Assembly: GCA_031835245.1 (NCBI GenBank)
Contig: JAVKOQ010000440.1
Location: forward strand, 7,501-37,901
DNA: 30,401 nt
Direction: 5' to 3'
Origin: Balamuthia mandrillaris
Lineage: Eukaryota; Discosea; Longamoebia; Balamuthiidae
Shown: positions 1 through 9,791 of the stretch, in pieces
Layout of the letters: every line of letters begins with the position of its first letter
Numbering within the stretch: the first letter of the stretch is position 1
Program-made: the position numbers and the translations under genes
The notes under the pieces: model-generated
Databases searched by the model: none
The model's input: only the letters and a program-made list of their open reading frames with translations
What the model was told of the DNA's origin: nothing

Positions 1-3000
1 AGGCGGAGGGTGGAGGTGGTCTGTTGGGACTTGGTCATGCTCGTCAGCGGGCTCCTGGGCGCTGTGATGCCGGTCCAGGCGCAGGACGGGGAGGGGCTTG
101 GTTGGGGCATTGGCATGCTGGTGGTCTCCTTCGTGGCGTTTGGCTTCGTGTTGAGGGACATTTGGGTGCTGTTTGGGAGGAGCACCAGGCTGAACGCGTC
201 CTCACCTCAAGGAGTCTCTTTGTTGCGATTCTTGACCATTTGTCTTTGGAGTGGTACGGAAATTTCTTGTTGTTGTTGTTCTTCTTGTTCTTGTTCTTCT
301 TGTTCTTCTTCTTGTTCTTGTTCTTGTTCTTCTTCTTCTTCTTCTTCTTCTTCTTCCTTCTTCGTAGCTTCCTTTTTCTCTTTCTTTTTTCTTTTCGTTT
401 TCGTCTAACCTCTTTTTTAAAGGTTTTCCAGTTGTGGTAATGTTAGGTTCTTTGGAAGTGTTATCAGCTGATGGAGTTTTTATGTGGTTGACCGTATGCG
501 ACGTCACTGCAAAGCTCTTGTTCGCGGTGGCACTTTTGCATCTTAATCTGCTAAATGTAGAAACAAAACAAGTTGTTCAAAGGGTATTTTCGCTCTTCTT
601 CTTCTTCTTCTTGTTCTTGTTCTTCTTCTTCTTCGTTTTCTTCTTCTTCTTCTTCTTCTTCTTCTTCTTCTTCTGCTTTCTTTCGCTTTTTCTCGCTTAT
701 TATCGTTCTTCTTCATCAGTTTTGTTACCTAATGAGCTCCACGTTTTACTTTCCTTCCAGGGTAAACGATTGACGCTCTATGAAACAGCTTTACAAACAG
801 TTCGAAGTGTAGAGGAAGACAATGCAATATTGGAGCGAGGCAAGATTCAAGCGGAGGCTGTTGCGCAGTTACATCGCACTTTCTTAGCTAACATGAGCCA
901 TGAATTGCGTACTCCTTTAAAGTACGCTTCTTCTCTTTTCTGTTCTCTCATGTTTGGTATTGACTCTGATGTTTTTGTGCTTTAATAGCTCAGTTATTGG
1001 TTTTAATGAGTTGTTACTGGAAACCAAACTTGCAAAGAGACAACGAACCTGGGTTAATGCAGCATTCACCTCTGCTGAAGCTTTGCTCGGAGTTATCGAT
1101 AACATTCTCGAGTTTTCAAAGTTTGAGACTGACGTAACAAAACTTCAACTTTTACTTGTTGTTTGCTTTAGTTTGTTTTTTTTCCTGTGTTCCCTTTTAT
1201 TCCCAAAACTTCTAACATCATGACTTCTTCAGAGGATACAACTGGAAAATGCTCCATTTGAGCTGGCTCACACATTGAGGGACCTTTCCTCCATTGTTTC
1301 TCCGTTTGCTACCAAGAAGGGGATCCGTTTCTCCATATCTTGTCCTCCTGGCTTTCCTACGCTGCTTGGTGATGCATTCCGTTTGCGACAGATTCTTATC
1401 AATCTGGTAGCTTATATGTTTTTGTTCTGCTGCTGCTTGTTCTTGTTATTCTTCTTCTCCTTCTCCTTCTCCTTCTCTTTCTTGTTCTTCTGTTTCTTCT
1501 TCTTCTTCTTCTTCCTGTTCTTATTTTTATGCTTCTTCTTTGCGAAATAGGTGAACAATGCCACCAAGTTCGCGGAAAAGGGAGGAGAAGTCACTCTCCA
1601 TATCTCTCATCTCAAGTCTCAACCTATTCCCAACTCCTCCACAACCACCACTTCCCCTGCTTTCCTTCATACATTAAAATTCCATGTGAGAGACACTGGT
1701 ATCGGCATTCCAGTCTCCAAAATGCATTTTCTCTGCAAGCCGTTCTCTCAAGTACAACAATCCAACACGAGAAGATTTGGAGGAAGCGGCCTCGGTTTAG
1801 TAATCGCTCAAAAGTTGGCGTTTGCGATGGGCGGCAGCATGTGGGTCAACAGCGTGCAATCCAAAGGCACCATCTTCTCCTTCACAGGTTGTTTCCAGAG
1901 CTCTGAAGAGTTTGGTACTCTTCACCAACGATCAACAGCAACAAACGACGAACTCCCATTTAAAGACACCGAAATGGAATCAGTAATGCAACAACCGGAG
2001 AATGAGAAAGAGAAAGAAAACGAGGAAGAGAAGGCGGCGCGCAAACAGAGAAAACGAGCATTACGAAGAAAGTCTTTGAAGGGATTGCGCGTGTTGTTGC
2101 TAGTAGAGTCGGGAGTAGTTAGTCGATGGTTGCAAGCATTGCTGCGGACGTGGGGAGCTAAATCTTCTGCTGTCATTTCTTTCTTCGAAGGAGGTAAACC
2201 ATCGAAGCTTCGATGGTTATCTTCTCCCTCAGCTTCTACCTCATCTCCTTCAACTTCTTCATCTGCTTCTCAACCAACTTCTTCATCATTCCCCTCTTCT
2301 TTTTCATCTCTCCTGAACAAACATCCTACACCGACTACCACTCGGAGAAGTATGAACGAAGAAGAAAGACGGGAAGATGAGGAATATGATGTAGTTATTA
2401 TGGATCATACGTTGTTTAGCTATTATCTCTTCAATGCAGACAAGAACGTGGAAGAACTGCTCAGTCGCTTCTCGAAAGCCAGATTCTTTTCGATCATGCA
2501 ACTCTTGGATAAACTAGAGTTTCAAGAAAAGTATCTTTTTCCCTCCGCAACACGACCTCGCAGCTCTTCGTTGTCTGCTTCTACAGTTCCTTCTTTCATG
2601 CAACAACAAGAAAAAGGGGATAACGAGAATGTACAAATAGTAACAAACAGCAAAGAAGGTGGGAATAAGAGACGAAGACGAAGACAAAAAAAGAGAGCTC
2701 TCTCAACAATAGGAGAAGAAAACGAAACGGAAGAAAGCAAAGAAAAGGAAGAACGACAGCTTCTAATGTACAAAACCAAAGTCGTCGAGTTCTGCGGCAT
2801 GAAGCCTGTTCGAGAGACATTCTTGTACGAGACTCTGCGGAAAGAATGGGAAGCAAAGGAACAACGAAGAGGAAGCAATGATGTTGCTGAAGATGGCACA
2901 CACCAACACAGAAGAAGAACAAGCAGCACGCGTGAAGAGCAAACACCACCAAAAACAATTTCAGAACAAAAAGGACTGCAACAGCAAGAGCGAGAACAAA

Positions 3001-3984
3001 AACAACAAAATGCAGCAAGCAAACAGAGAGAACACACGAAAAACGAGCAAAAGACTGACGCACAACAACGGCTGCCAAAACGCTCTCATAACAGAGATGA
3101 TGGTAAAACATTAGAGAAAACGAACCGACTGAAGCTACAGAAAGGATCCAGTAGGAGAGGAAAACAAAGCAAAGGATCCGGTAGGAAAGGAAAACAAAGC
3201 AAAGCAGAAGAAAGCGACGAAGAAGAAGAAAGCGAAGAATTACCGGAATATGAACTAGACGATGATGAGGATCGATACAACGCTGCCCAAGAAGAAGGAG
3301 AAGACGACGAAGATGACGAAGACGAAACATACGACGAAGAAGCCGAAGATGAAACGATCATATCAAAACTAACAGACATAGAAATGCGAATATCCCAACA
3401 GCAAACAACCTCCTCGATTGAACGCCATCACCACCTGATGCTTCCTCTCAATCCGACCTCTGGAATTGTGACAGGAAGAAGAAAGCTGATCGGCTTAGTG
3501 GTGGAGGACAATCCGTTGAACCAAAAAGTTGTGTCGGCGATTCTCCGGAAACTGGGTGTTGTCTTCGATATTGCTTGTAACGGCATTGAGGCGCTAGTCA
3601 GGCTTACCACTGCCAAGGTCATTTATGACGTTATTTTCATGGACGTTCAAGTAGGCTTCTTCTTTTCGTTGTTCTTATTCCTTTCTTTCATTCTAAACAT
3701 AACCTTTAACAAAAACTAAGATGCCAGCAATGGATGGCTTTGAATGCACCAGGCTCATTCGGCGGATGGAACAAACCCTCTCGTCCTCCTTTGCCCCGCC
3801 TGTGAACTTTGCCAACGGCCGACGCAACTACATCGTGGCCATGACCGCATGCGCCCTTGCAGAGGAGAGGGAGCAATGCCTGAAAGCAGGGATGGACATC
3901 CATTTGCCGAAGCCTGTGAAAGTGCAGGTGGTTCGCGGCTTGATGGAACGCATTCGTCTCACGTTGGACAGGCACGAAGCGTAA
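1..3984 (+). CDS. Histidine-kinase rhodopsin (microbial rhodopsin + hybrid histidine kinase), 5' end outside window
   Basis: Likely a light sensor that couples retinal isomerisation to phosphorelay. Exons read as 1-253, 432-583, 761-921, 989-1133, 1233-1406, 1551-3650 and 3721-3984, giving 1082 residues in the window. Residues 1-118 match the last four helices of a microbial rhodopsin: helix D around WDLVMLVSGLLGAV, helix E, helix F around LLRFLTICLWS, and helix G CDVTAKLLFAVALL with the retinal-binding Lys at 112. A coiled linker leads to the kinase: H-box SHELRTPLNSVIGF (His 182), N-box VNNATKF, G1 DTGIGIP, G2 GGSGLGL. Next comes a degenerate receiver near RVLLLVES, which lacks the paired acidic residues. 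A long Lys/Glu-rich linker follows, then an intact receiver (VVEDN, phosphoacceptor Asp 993 in FMDVQMP, Thr 1037, Lys 1059). The helix F proline usual in bacteriorhodopsin is replaced by valines. Helices A-C, with the counter-ion, lie off-window. Such fusions are known in green algae and Acanthamoeba; the light-sensing role here is inferred. Confidence 0.88.
264..382 (+). repeat. TTC/TTG-rich simple repeat inside intron 1 of the rhodopsin kinase
   Basis: An imperfect run of TTG, TTC and TCT triplets fills the intron between the exon ending at 253 (donor GTACGG) and the exon starting at 432. Its sense strand is almost pure pyrimidine plus G. It explains the poly-Ser, poly-Phe and poly-Cys reading frames here, which are not genes. 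Confidence 0.85.
591..690 (+). repeat. TTC simple repeat in intron 2 of the rhodopsin kinase
   Basis: A near-continuous TTC tract within intron 584-760 (donor GTATTT, acceptor TTCCTTCCAG). The intron is 177 bp, divisible by three, and has no stop in the host frame. Confidence 0.85.
1430..1530 (+). repeat. TTC/TCC simple repeat in intron 5 of the rhodopsin kinase
   Basis: A polypyrimidine tract of TTC and TCC triplets within intron 1407-1550, between the kinase segment ending INL and the N-box exon starting VNNATKF. Confidence 0.8.
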
Positions 3985-4358
3985 CAGTCGCAACGAAAAT
4001 AAAAAAAAAAAAAGAAATGAAAATATATTTATCGATTTTTATAATTAACCAATTATAGAATCAAGGTTGGAAAATCGGTGTGGAGAAGTTGGAAAATCGG
4101 TGGAAAATCAGAAGATAATTGGAGTTCCCAATGACGATAGGATTCGTTTTGTCTCTGGCCACCGGCAGGTGTTTTATGAAAGCCTCGGTATTTTTTTTCA
4201 AGACGTCAGGCTCTCGTACGAACCTCAGGTGCACGTGTGTCAGCTGCATTATTTTAAAAACCGGTCATTATTTTTTTTCTTCATTTGAGTCGTTTTACAG
4301 CTTCGAATGATTCGTATTTGTTTGTAACTTTTATAAAAACACCAACAAGAAAGAAAAC
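3985..4358. other. Intergenic region with short degenerate tandem motif
   Basis: No gene is visible. It holds an A-rich 3' flank of the rhodopsin kinase gene and an AT-rich patch at 4025-4055. Between about 4065 and 4110 a short unit containing GGAAAATCGGTG occurs three times in degenerate form. It probably includes the promoter and 5' leader of the cereblon gene. No clear TATA box was found near the start codon. Confidence 0.5.
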
Positions 4359-4438
4359 ATGGAAGCTGAAACGACGACAACAACGACAACACCCACCGTT
4401 CGAATGGAACTCAATCCCTCCATTGACTCTTGTACGTT

Positions 4439-4471
<33 letters not shown>

Positions 4472-6238
4472 CACTGAGTTTTTTTTTCTTTCTCTTCTTG
4501 CCTCTCACGAGCTGAGGAACAAGAAGATGAGTTCCATGGGCGAGCGTTTCTCACTCCTCATAAGGAGTACGTCGTCCCTCTCTTTCCTCTTCACGGGGTG
4601 GTCCTCTTCCCCGGCGAGACCTTGCCGCTGAAAACCTTCGACCCCGTCTACATGGACATGATCCAAAAGGTTCTGCAGCACCACGAGGAAGAGAACGTGC
4701 CTTCTTCTTCTCCTTCCTCTGCTTCGTTCGACCGACTGCCGTTCAGAACGTTTGGCGTGATCACGTTTCTCCGTCATTCTTCGGCTTCGTGTCATAAGAG
4801 ACGGCGACGTGCGGAGAGAGACGAAACGATCCCCGAAGGAGCTGAAGAGGTCACTCACCGTCTAGCGTCCGTTGGCACGACGGCTGTCATTCAAAGCATT
4901 TGTATAAAGCAACCACAGGAAGAAAGACACGACGAGGAGGATGCGGAGAATGTGAACGTCGTGACGGTGGGAACGCAACGGTTCCAGCTGTTTAGGGGGT
5001 GGATGGAGAGGAATGGGATGATGAGAGGAAAGATAAGAGTGCTGCCGGAAACGGAGGCCGTGGGATGTTGCCCATCGGGAGCGGTTTCACGGTTGAGGCA
5101 AGAGGGAAGAGAGAAGAGGAGGGACACACCGATGAAGATTACCACGGTGGTGAACTTGTCGTCCTTACCTTTGTGGGTCTATCATCTTTACGACGCCGAC
5201 GAACTTGCCAGAGTTTGTCTTCCTACCATCTTTCTTTTCTTCTCTAATCTGTTCATTCTGTCTCAGCTCGTGTTCGTTCTGTTTTTGAAAAACCAAAGAG
5301 AGCAGAAAAAGTTGCACAGGCTATAGTGGATTGGAAGAGCGGGGCACCACATGAGCCGCACGCCATCTCCTTTTGGTTGGCTCGAAATCTTCCTGTCGAT
5401 GATTCCACGCGGTTGAAGCTTCTCTCTTGCGATAACGTCTGTGATCGGCTGCGTTTAGGTACGTCTGTTCTTGTCTTGCTTTCCTTTTCGTCACTCCGTT
5501 TCAGTCCAGCTTACAGCGGTTTGAATGACTGCAGAGATTCATATCATGGAAAAATTTCGAGTCATCGGATGTAACCAGTGCGGATCGGTCATAAGTAATA
5601 AAGCTGATATCATGACGCTGTCGCAGCAATCGGGGCCCATTGGAGCCTTTGTCAATCCTGGTTGTCCTCCTTTCATTTCTTCCTTCTCGTTTCCTTCGAC
5701 TTTTTCACTCTTTTGCTTTCTACTCTGCTGTGTATTTCATTATGCTTGTTTCTTTTTCCTCACCACCATCAACAACCCTGAAACAGGAGGAGTAGTGCAT
5801 GAGTTAGTAGCATTAAGACGAGCCCGTGGCCTCGATGTAGACGAAACCAACGAACCCATTCTGGAAGGCAGTTGGTTTCCCGACTACAAATGGTCCCCAG
5901 TTCACTGCGAAGAGTGTGGCCAACACATGGGTTGGTTGTTCACATTGGCAACAGCTGAGAACAATCACCTCAGCAACACCCCAGAGGAGCCGCTGTCCGC
6001 TCTCCAACAGCACCTCCCCAAAGAGTTTTGGGGAATAAAGAGAGGGGCACTCACGCACCGGGTGGATCCCGTGCAGCACGAATGGGAGCAAGGGGCGGAG
6101 CAGCGAGAACTGGAGGCTGTGGCCTCGGTGGCCGCGGAGGAGTTTCTGCATTGGTTCGAGAGCATGCAGGAGGAGGCGGGGAGCGGAGAAGCGGAAGCTT
6201 CGCGACCCACTGGAACTGGAACTGGAAACGCTTGCTAA
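4359..6238 (+). CDS. CRBN: Cereblon homologue (CRL4 substrate receptor with CULT domain)
   Basis: Exons 4359-4431, 4512-5216, 5267-5458, 5535-5660 and 5787-6238 give 515 residues with all phases consistent. The N-terminal half has the LON-like signature VVPLFPLHGVVLFPGETLPL (about residues 45-64), and YHLYDADEL parallels the WLYSLYDAE region of animal cereblon. The C-terminal CULT domain (about 330-425) carries both zinc-binding CxxC pairs (CNQC, CEEC) and the three cage tryptophans in SWFPDYKW and GWLFT, followed by EFWGIKRGAL. In animals, cereblon bridges DDB1-CUL4 to substrates, and the tri-Trp pocket binds C-terminal cyclic imides and thalidomide-type drugs; the same role here is inferred from the family. 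It is longer than human cereblon (442 residues) because of a Ser-rich loop and an acidic C-terminal tail. The donor at 5217 (GTCTTC) is weak but is the only join that keeps the frame. Confidence 0.9.
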
Positions 6239-6867
6239 CAAGTACAATGGGTTCGTTCCCTGTAGTAAATAATGAATGTAAATAGAAGAATGAAAAGAAA
6301 GTAAGAGTAAATGACGATTGTCGCACTCGTCTAGCGTTGTCATCGGAAGAAGAGGGAAGGGGAGAACGATCTTTAGCGAGTCAAAAGTTTGGTGCGCTTG
6401 TTTACAGTTTCCCTGTTTGCGCTCCCTCATGGCGGCGATGGAAGCCCAACGAATGGCATCGGCCATTCGCTCAACAATGCGAACAACTGCTTCACTCTCT
6501 CTCTCTTCTTCGGATGAAGGAAAAGTAGAAAGGGATGGAGCGATACACAAACAAGTTACACGCTAAAATATGCCCATGCAAACACTAAACAACCAAGTTG
6601 AAGCGTTTCTCTCTCGAAACACAAAAAACTCTTCATCCTCAACGCGCGGTCCTCCAATGGGCCCAGCCCCTTAGACGAAGGAAATGCTCTCAAAGAACTG
6701 GCCAAGGCAGGAACAGGATTCTGGATTCCCGGACGACTCTGCCAGGCAAAAACAACAGAGGTTGGTATCAAAAACACAAGCCTTGTATTGACAGTTTAAA
6801 GGGTTTAGCACGCTATATAAATTATAATGGAGCTCAGCAAAATTGGTAGAGTCTTAGCAGGCACTTT
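6239..6867. other. Intergenic region, no gene seen
   Basis: This stretch lies between the cereblon stop and the stop of the minus-strand secreted protein, so it holds two convergent 3' flanks. The overlapping short open frames have no recognisable domains and no splice support. Nothing else stands out. Confidence 0.5.
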
Positions 6868-7389
6868 CTAGAACCAAGAAAGCAAGCTCAGGGCTGGGGC
6901 GATAGCACCAGCTGCAGAATCATCCCTGGAGTCTTCGCTCGAATCATCAGAGGAGTTGGAGCCATCAGCACCGTCCTTGCTCTCCGAACCGCCGTCATTG
7001 CCGTCGTGACCATCATGACCATCGCTGCCATCGCCGTCATGGCCGTCTGTTCCATCACTGCCGTCATGACCATCGGTGCCGTCGTTGCCATCAGTGTTGC
7101 CGCCATCGCCGTCAGCACCGTCGCTGCCATCGTGTCCATCGTAGCCGCTATCGCCATCGCCATATCCATCCCCATTGCCATCGTAGCTGCTGTCACCATC
7201 GCCATAACCATCTCCCCCGTCATAGCCATCGTAGCTGTCGTCTCCATCGCCATACCCTCCGTCCCCGCGGCAGTAGTTTCGTCCCACAACTTGGCCTGCT
7301 GTCTTCCTTTGGACGGGCTCCGTACCCGCAGCAAGCATTACCATCGCAGCCATGATGCATCCGGCCAACAACAGAGTACTAAGCTTCAT
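6868..7389 (-). CDS. Small secreted Asp/Gly-rich repeat protein, possibly GPI-anchored
   Basis: An intronless frame of 173 residues. Residues 1-22 form a typical signal peptide (MKLSTLLLAGCIMAAMVMLAAG). The mature part is almost entirely short Gly-Asp units such as GYGDGDSSYDGYDGGDG, then DGSDGTDGHDG-type repeats, and an acidic Ser/Asp stretch. The last residues, SAAGAIAPALSLLSWF, are hydrophobic after small residues, as expected of a GPI-attachment signal, although the tail is short. The acidic repeats could bind calcium or form a flexible cell-surface or cyst-wall coat; this is inference, and I do not recognise a family. The start is chosen because it opens the signal peptide, and a TATA-like element lies about 130 bp upstream. 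The reverse frame of the same region is low-complexity Ala/Ile/Val and is a shadow. Confidence 0.75.
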   Translation of the reverse strand: MKLSTLLLAGCIMAAMVMLAAGTEPVQRKTAGQVVGRNYCRGDGGYGDGDDSYDGYDGGDGYGDGDSSYDGNGDGYGDGDSGYDGHDGSDGADGDGGNTDGNDGTDGHDGSDGTDGHDGDGSDGHDGHDGNDGGSESKDGADGSNSSDDSSEDSRDDSAAGAIAPALSLLSWF

Positions 7390-7516
7390 CTTTTATGCCG
7401 ATAGTGTAGTTTGTATAACTTTGGAGTAGGGTTTGGTTGTTCTTTGCAGATGTTTGTTTCGCTGTTGTTTTTGATTGAATTATTTGTTGAGAGGAAGCAG
7501 GCCAAAGGCCATTTGG

Positions 7517-7523
7517 TTTTATA
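7517..7523 (-). promoter_or_regulatory. Candidate TATA box of the secreted Asp/Gly-rich gene
   Basis: On the minus strand the sequence reads ACTATAAAACC, a strong TATA consensus, 128 bp before the ATG at 7389. The spacing implies a 5' leader of roughly 100 bases. The call rests on motif and position only. Confidence 0.45.
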
Positions 7524-7913
7524 GTTGGTGAAACGTTCCAAGAATGCCACCTTTAAACCCCGTTTCGCCGGACATGGCATCGAAATCCATCGGGGGGACT
7601 ATAACGGTCCACCGTTTCGTTCAAAAATTCAAATTGGGCCAACGGGATGCCGCCACATCAGCCCTACACGTCAGCATTTGCAAGGAATTTTCGAGTTTCA
7701 CTATCGGGACACTCGAAGAAGGTTAGTCTTTTCGCTTTGTTCCTTCTTCATTGCCTCCCCCCTCTTTTCTTGTCTCCATGTACGAACGCAAATGCAGCAC
7801 CCGAAATAATTTTCCGTTTGATAGGAACAAGAGTGCAACTTTCTTGCTATAATTGCAGCAGATGTTTTATGTAAACTTCATGTACTTTTACAAGAAAGGT
7901 CGTTTCTTTTGCA
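7524..7913. other. Intergenic region, no gene seen
   Basis: Lies upstream of the Asp/Gly-rich gene and downstream of the DUF4291 gene stop. Its open frames are short, overlap one another and show no family resemblance. It presumably contains the distal promoter of the former and the 3' untranslated region of the latter. Confidence 0.4.
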
Positions 7914-9791
7914 TCAGGAGATGTGAAGAACGGCATCTTGAGGTAATGCGGTGAGCTCGGGGTCGAGTATCGTCTTGCCGTTGTTATCGGTAACGAGGTT
8001 TGGTTTCACTCTGTTGTTGATTCAAGTCGGGAGGAAAAGATAGTTTAGTACTGAAAGAGAGAAACAGAAAAAAAGAAAGAGAGGAAAATAGCGAACGAGG
8101 GAGAGGGAGAGAGCCAGTGTTACCTCAACTTTTGTTGAACGAGTGCAGAGAGCTGCAACATGGTGCGGGGTTGGAGTACAGCTGTCTTGCGACGTCCTTT
8201 ATGGCAAAGGGTCACTCGCAATGGCTTCTCTCCAATTGAGCCCTCCTATGAATAAGTAATAAAGGAAAAAAGCAAAAGGGCGTTCATTCTTTAGCCCTTT
8301 GAATCAGCAGAATGTAGAATGATGCTTACGTTGCTTTCATGAGAGAGTCCTATTTGAGCGCCAATGGAAGCGTCTCCTGGTTCATATATTTCTTCTCTTA
8401 GGATAAAAACGAAAGGAGCAAGATAGATTAGAAAATAGAACCAACAGAAAGAACAGAAACAAATGTACTTGGGAGTAACGAGAGAGTTGGGATCACCGGG
8501 AGTACAGTTAGCCACGAAGTCGGTCATGTCATGAATGGCGAGGATGTCCTCGCCACTAGCAAACGATTCCACGTTCTTCAGACCCAACTGGATCGCTCGC
8601 CTTCTCTTCACCGGTGTACCACTAGGATCATGGTCTATATAACACAAATATGAGGAAAGTAAGATGAGAACAGGAAGAACAAAAAGAACAAGAACGAACC
8701 AGGATCCCATTGCAGACGAACAATGGAGCGTCTCCGCTCAGCTCTTTCTCTTTTGGTAGCGATGGAGAGATAGCGATCAAATGCTGACCGCTTCAGCCTT
8801 TTTCATGTGTGAAAAACAAAGATAACGTTGGTACTATGCACAAAGACAAAAATCGAGAAGAAAGCCATACCAGATGCCCAGGGTCATCTCTTGATTATTC
8901 TTTTGGCCCCAACCACTCCTACAGAAGCATTATCAGCGACAAGAATGTGAACAAAGCGAAGCAGAATCAGAAGAAGAAGAAGAACAAGAACAAGAAGAAG
9001 AAGAAGAAGAAGAAGAAGAAGAAGAAGAAGAAGAAGAAGAACAAGAACAAGAACAAGAAGAAGAAAAGAAGAAGAAGAAAGAGAAGAAGAAGAAGAAAGA
9101 AGAAGAACAAGAACAAGAACAAGAACAAGAACAAGAACAAGAAGAAGAAGAAGAAGAAGAAGAAGAAGAACAAGAAGAACAAGAAGAACAAGAAGAAGAA
9201 GAAGAAGAAGAAGAAGAAGAAGAAGAAGAAGAAGAACAAGAAGAAGAAGAAGAACAAGAAGAAGAAGAAGAACAAGAACAAGAAGAACAAGAAGAACAAG
9301 AAGAACAAGAACAAAAAGAACTAGAAAACGAAGAAGACATTTATCAAACAAACCGGAACATCATCCAAAGAAAGTTGGTCTTGATCCAAGTCATTCGGGT
9401 GGTGTTGTACAGCGGACACCCGGCAAAGCGCTGGTTCGCCACGGCGTAACGCCCGATCTCCGGTTTGAACGCTTGATACACCAAAATGGCCTCGTCTGCA
9501 TTCGTTATAGACGTTGGCATTACACACACACGCATAGCATCAATATAGACGTCACGTTAGCGAGAAAACTTATAAAAAAAGAAGGAAAGAAAGAACGGGT
9601 TAGTCGCAGCAACCAGTGTATTGGGCCAGAATGAACTGGCCAAACGTGGGCCAGCGTTCCGTTTGGAGGGTGTATGCCTCCGTTTGCAGCCGGAAATGCT
9701 GGCGAGGGGCGACCGTCTTGGGCAGCTGCTGCTCCTCCGCTTGCTCCACCACCGAGAGGACGGACCCACTCGAAGTTGACGACTGCTCCAT
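7914..9791 (-). CDS. DUF4291 family protein with C-terminal ubiquitin-like extension
   Basis: Eight exons on the minus strand (9614-9791, 9354-9495, 8871-8918, 8700-8797, 8469-8634, 8330-8396, 8124-8245, 7914-8010) join in frame to 305 residues. The body matches DUF4291: WPTFGQFILAQYT, then ILVYQAFKPEIGRYAV, then the hallmark RMTWIKTNFLWMMFRSGWG at residues 93-111, then LKRSAFD, VRLQWDPDHDP, RRAIQLGLKNV and the closing IHDMTDFV. DUF4291 is widespread in bacteria and fungi and I know of no established function. Residues 234-305 (VTLCHKGRRKTAVL...TILDPELTALPQDAVLHIS) lie beyond the usual family length and resemble a ubiquitin-like, KHA or doublecortin-type fold. The intron at 8919-9353 is a huge TTC repeat on the sense strand. 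An ATG at 8710 that reads into an intron is not the start. Confidence 0.86.
8966..9324 (-). repeat. TTC/TTG simple repeat filling an intron of the DUF4291 gene
   Basis: About 360 bp of AAG and AAC triplets on the plus strand, which is TTC/TTG on the sense strand of the minus-strand gene. It lies inside the intron between the exon ending at 9354 and the exon starting at 8918. It produces long Lys/Asn frames on one strand and Phe, Leu or Ser frames on the other, none of which is a gene. Confidence 0.9.

Noticed and set aside
202-507. Arg/Thr-rich minus-strand frame, and the Ser/Phe/Cys-rich plus-strand frames over the same region
   Set aside because: They arise from the TTC/TTG microsatellite in an intron of the rhodopsin kinase; there is no domain or codon structure of their own.
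6814-6821. Plus-strand TATATAAA box
   Set aside because: No plus-strand gene follows; it lies in the 3' flank of the minus-strand Asp/Gly-rich gene.
7006-7404. Plus-strand Ala/Ile/Val-rich frame of 132 codons resembling a membrane protein
   Set aside because: Reverse-complement shadow of the Gly-Asp repeats; the minus-strand frame has a signal peptide and an upstream TATA box.
8291-8710. A membrane-anchored 139-residue protein starting MGSWF at 8710
   Set aside because: The hydrophobic part is an intron read through. In another frame the same bases encode RLQWDP, which joins to DHDPSGTP of the DUF4291 core.
8809-9351. Long poly-Lys/Asn plus-strand frame and poly-Leu, poly-Ser and poly-Phe minus-strand frames
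   Set aside because: Triplet repeat within the DUF4291 gene intron; triplet repeats are stop-free in several frames by chance.
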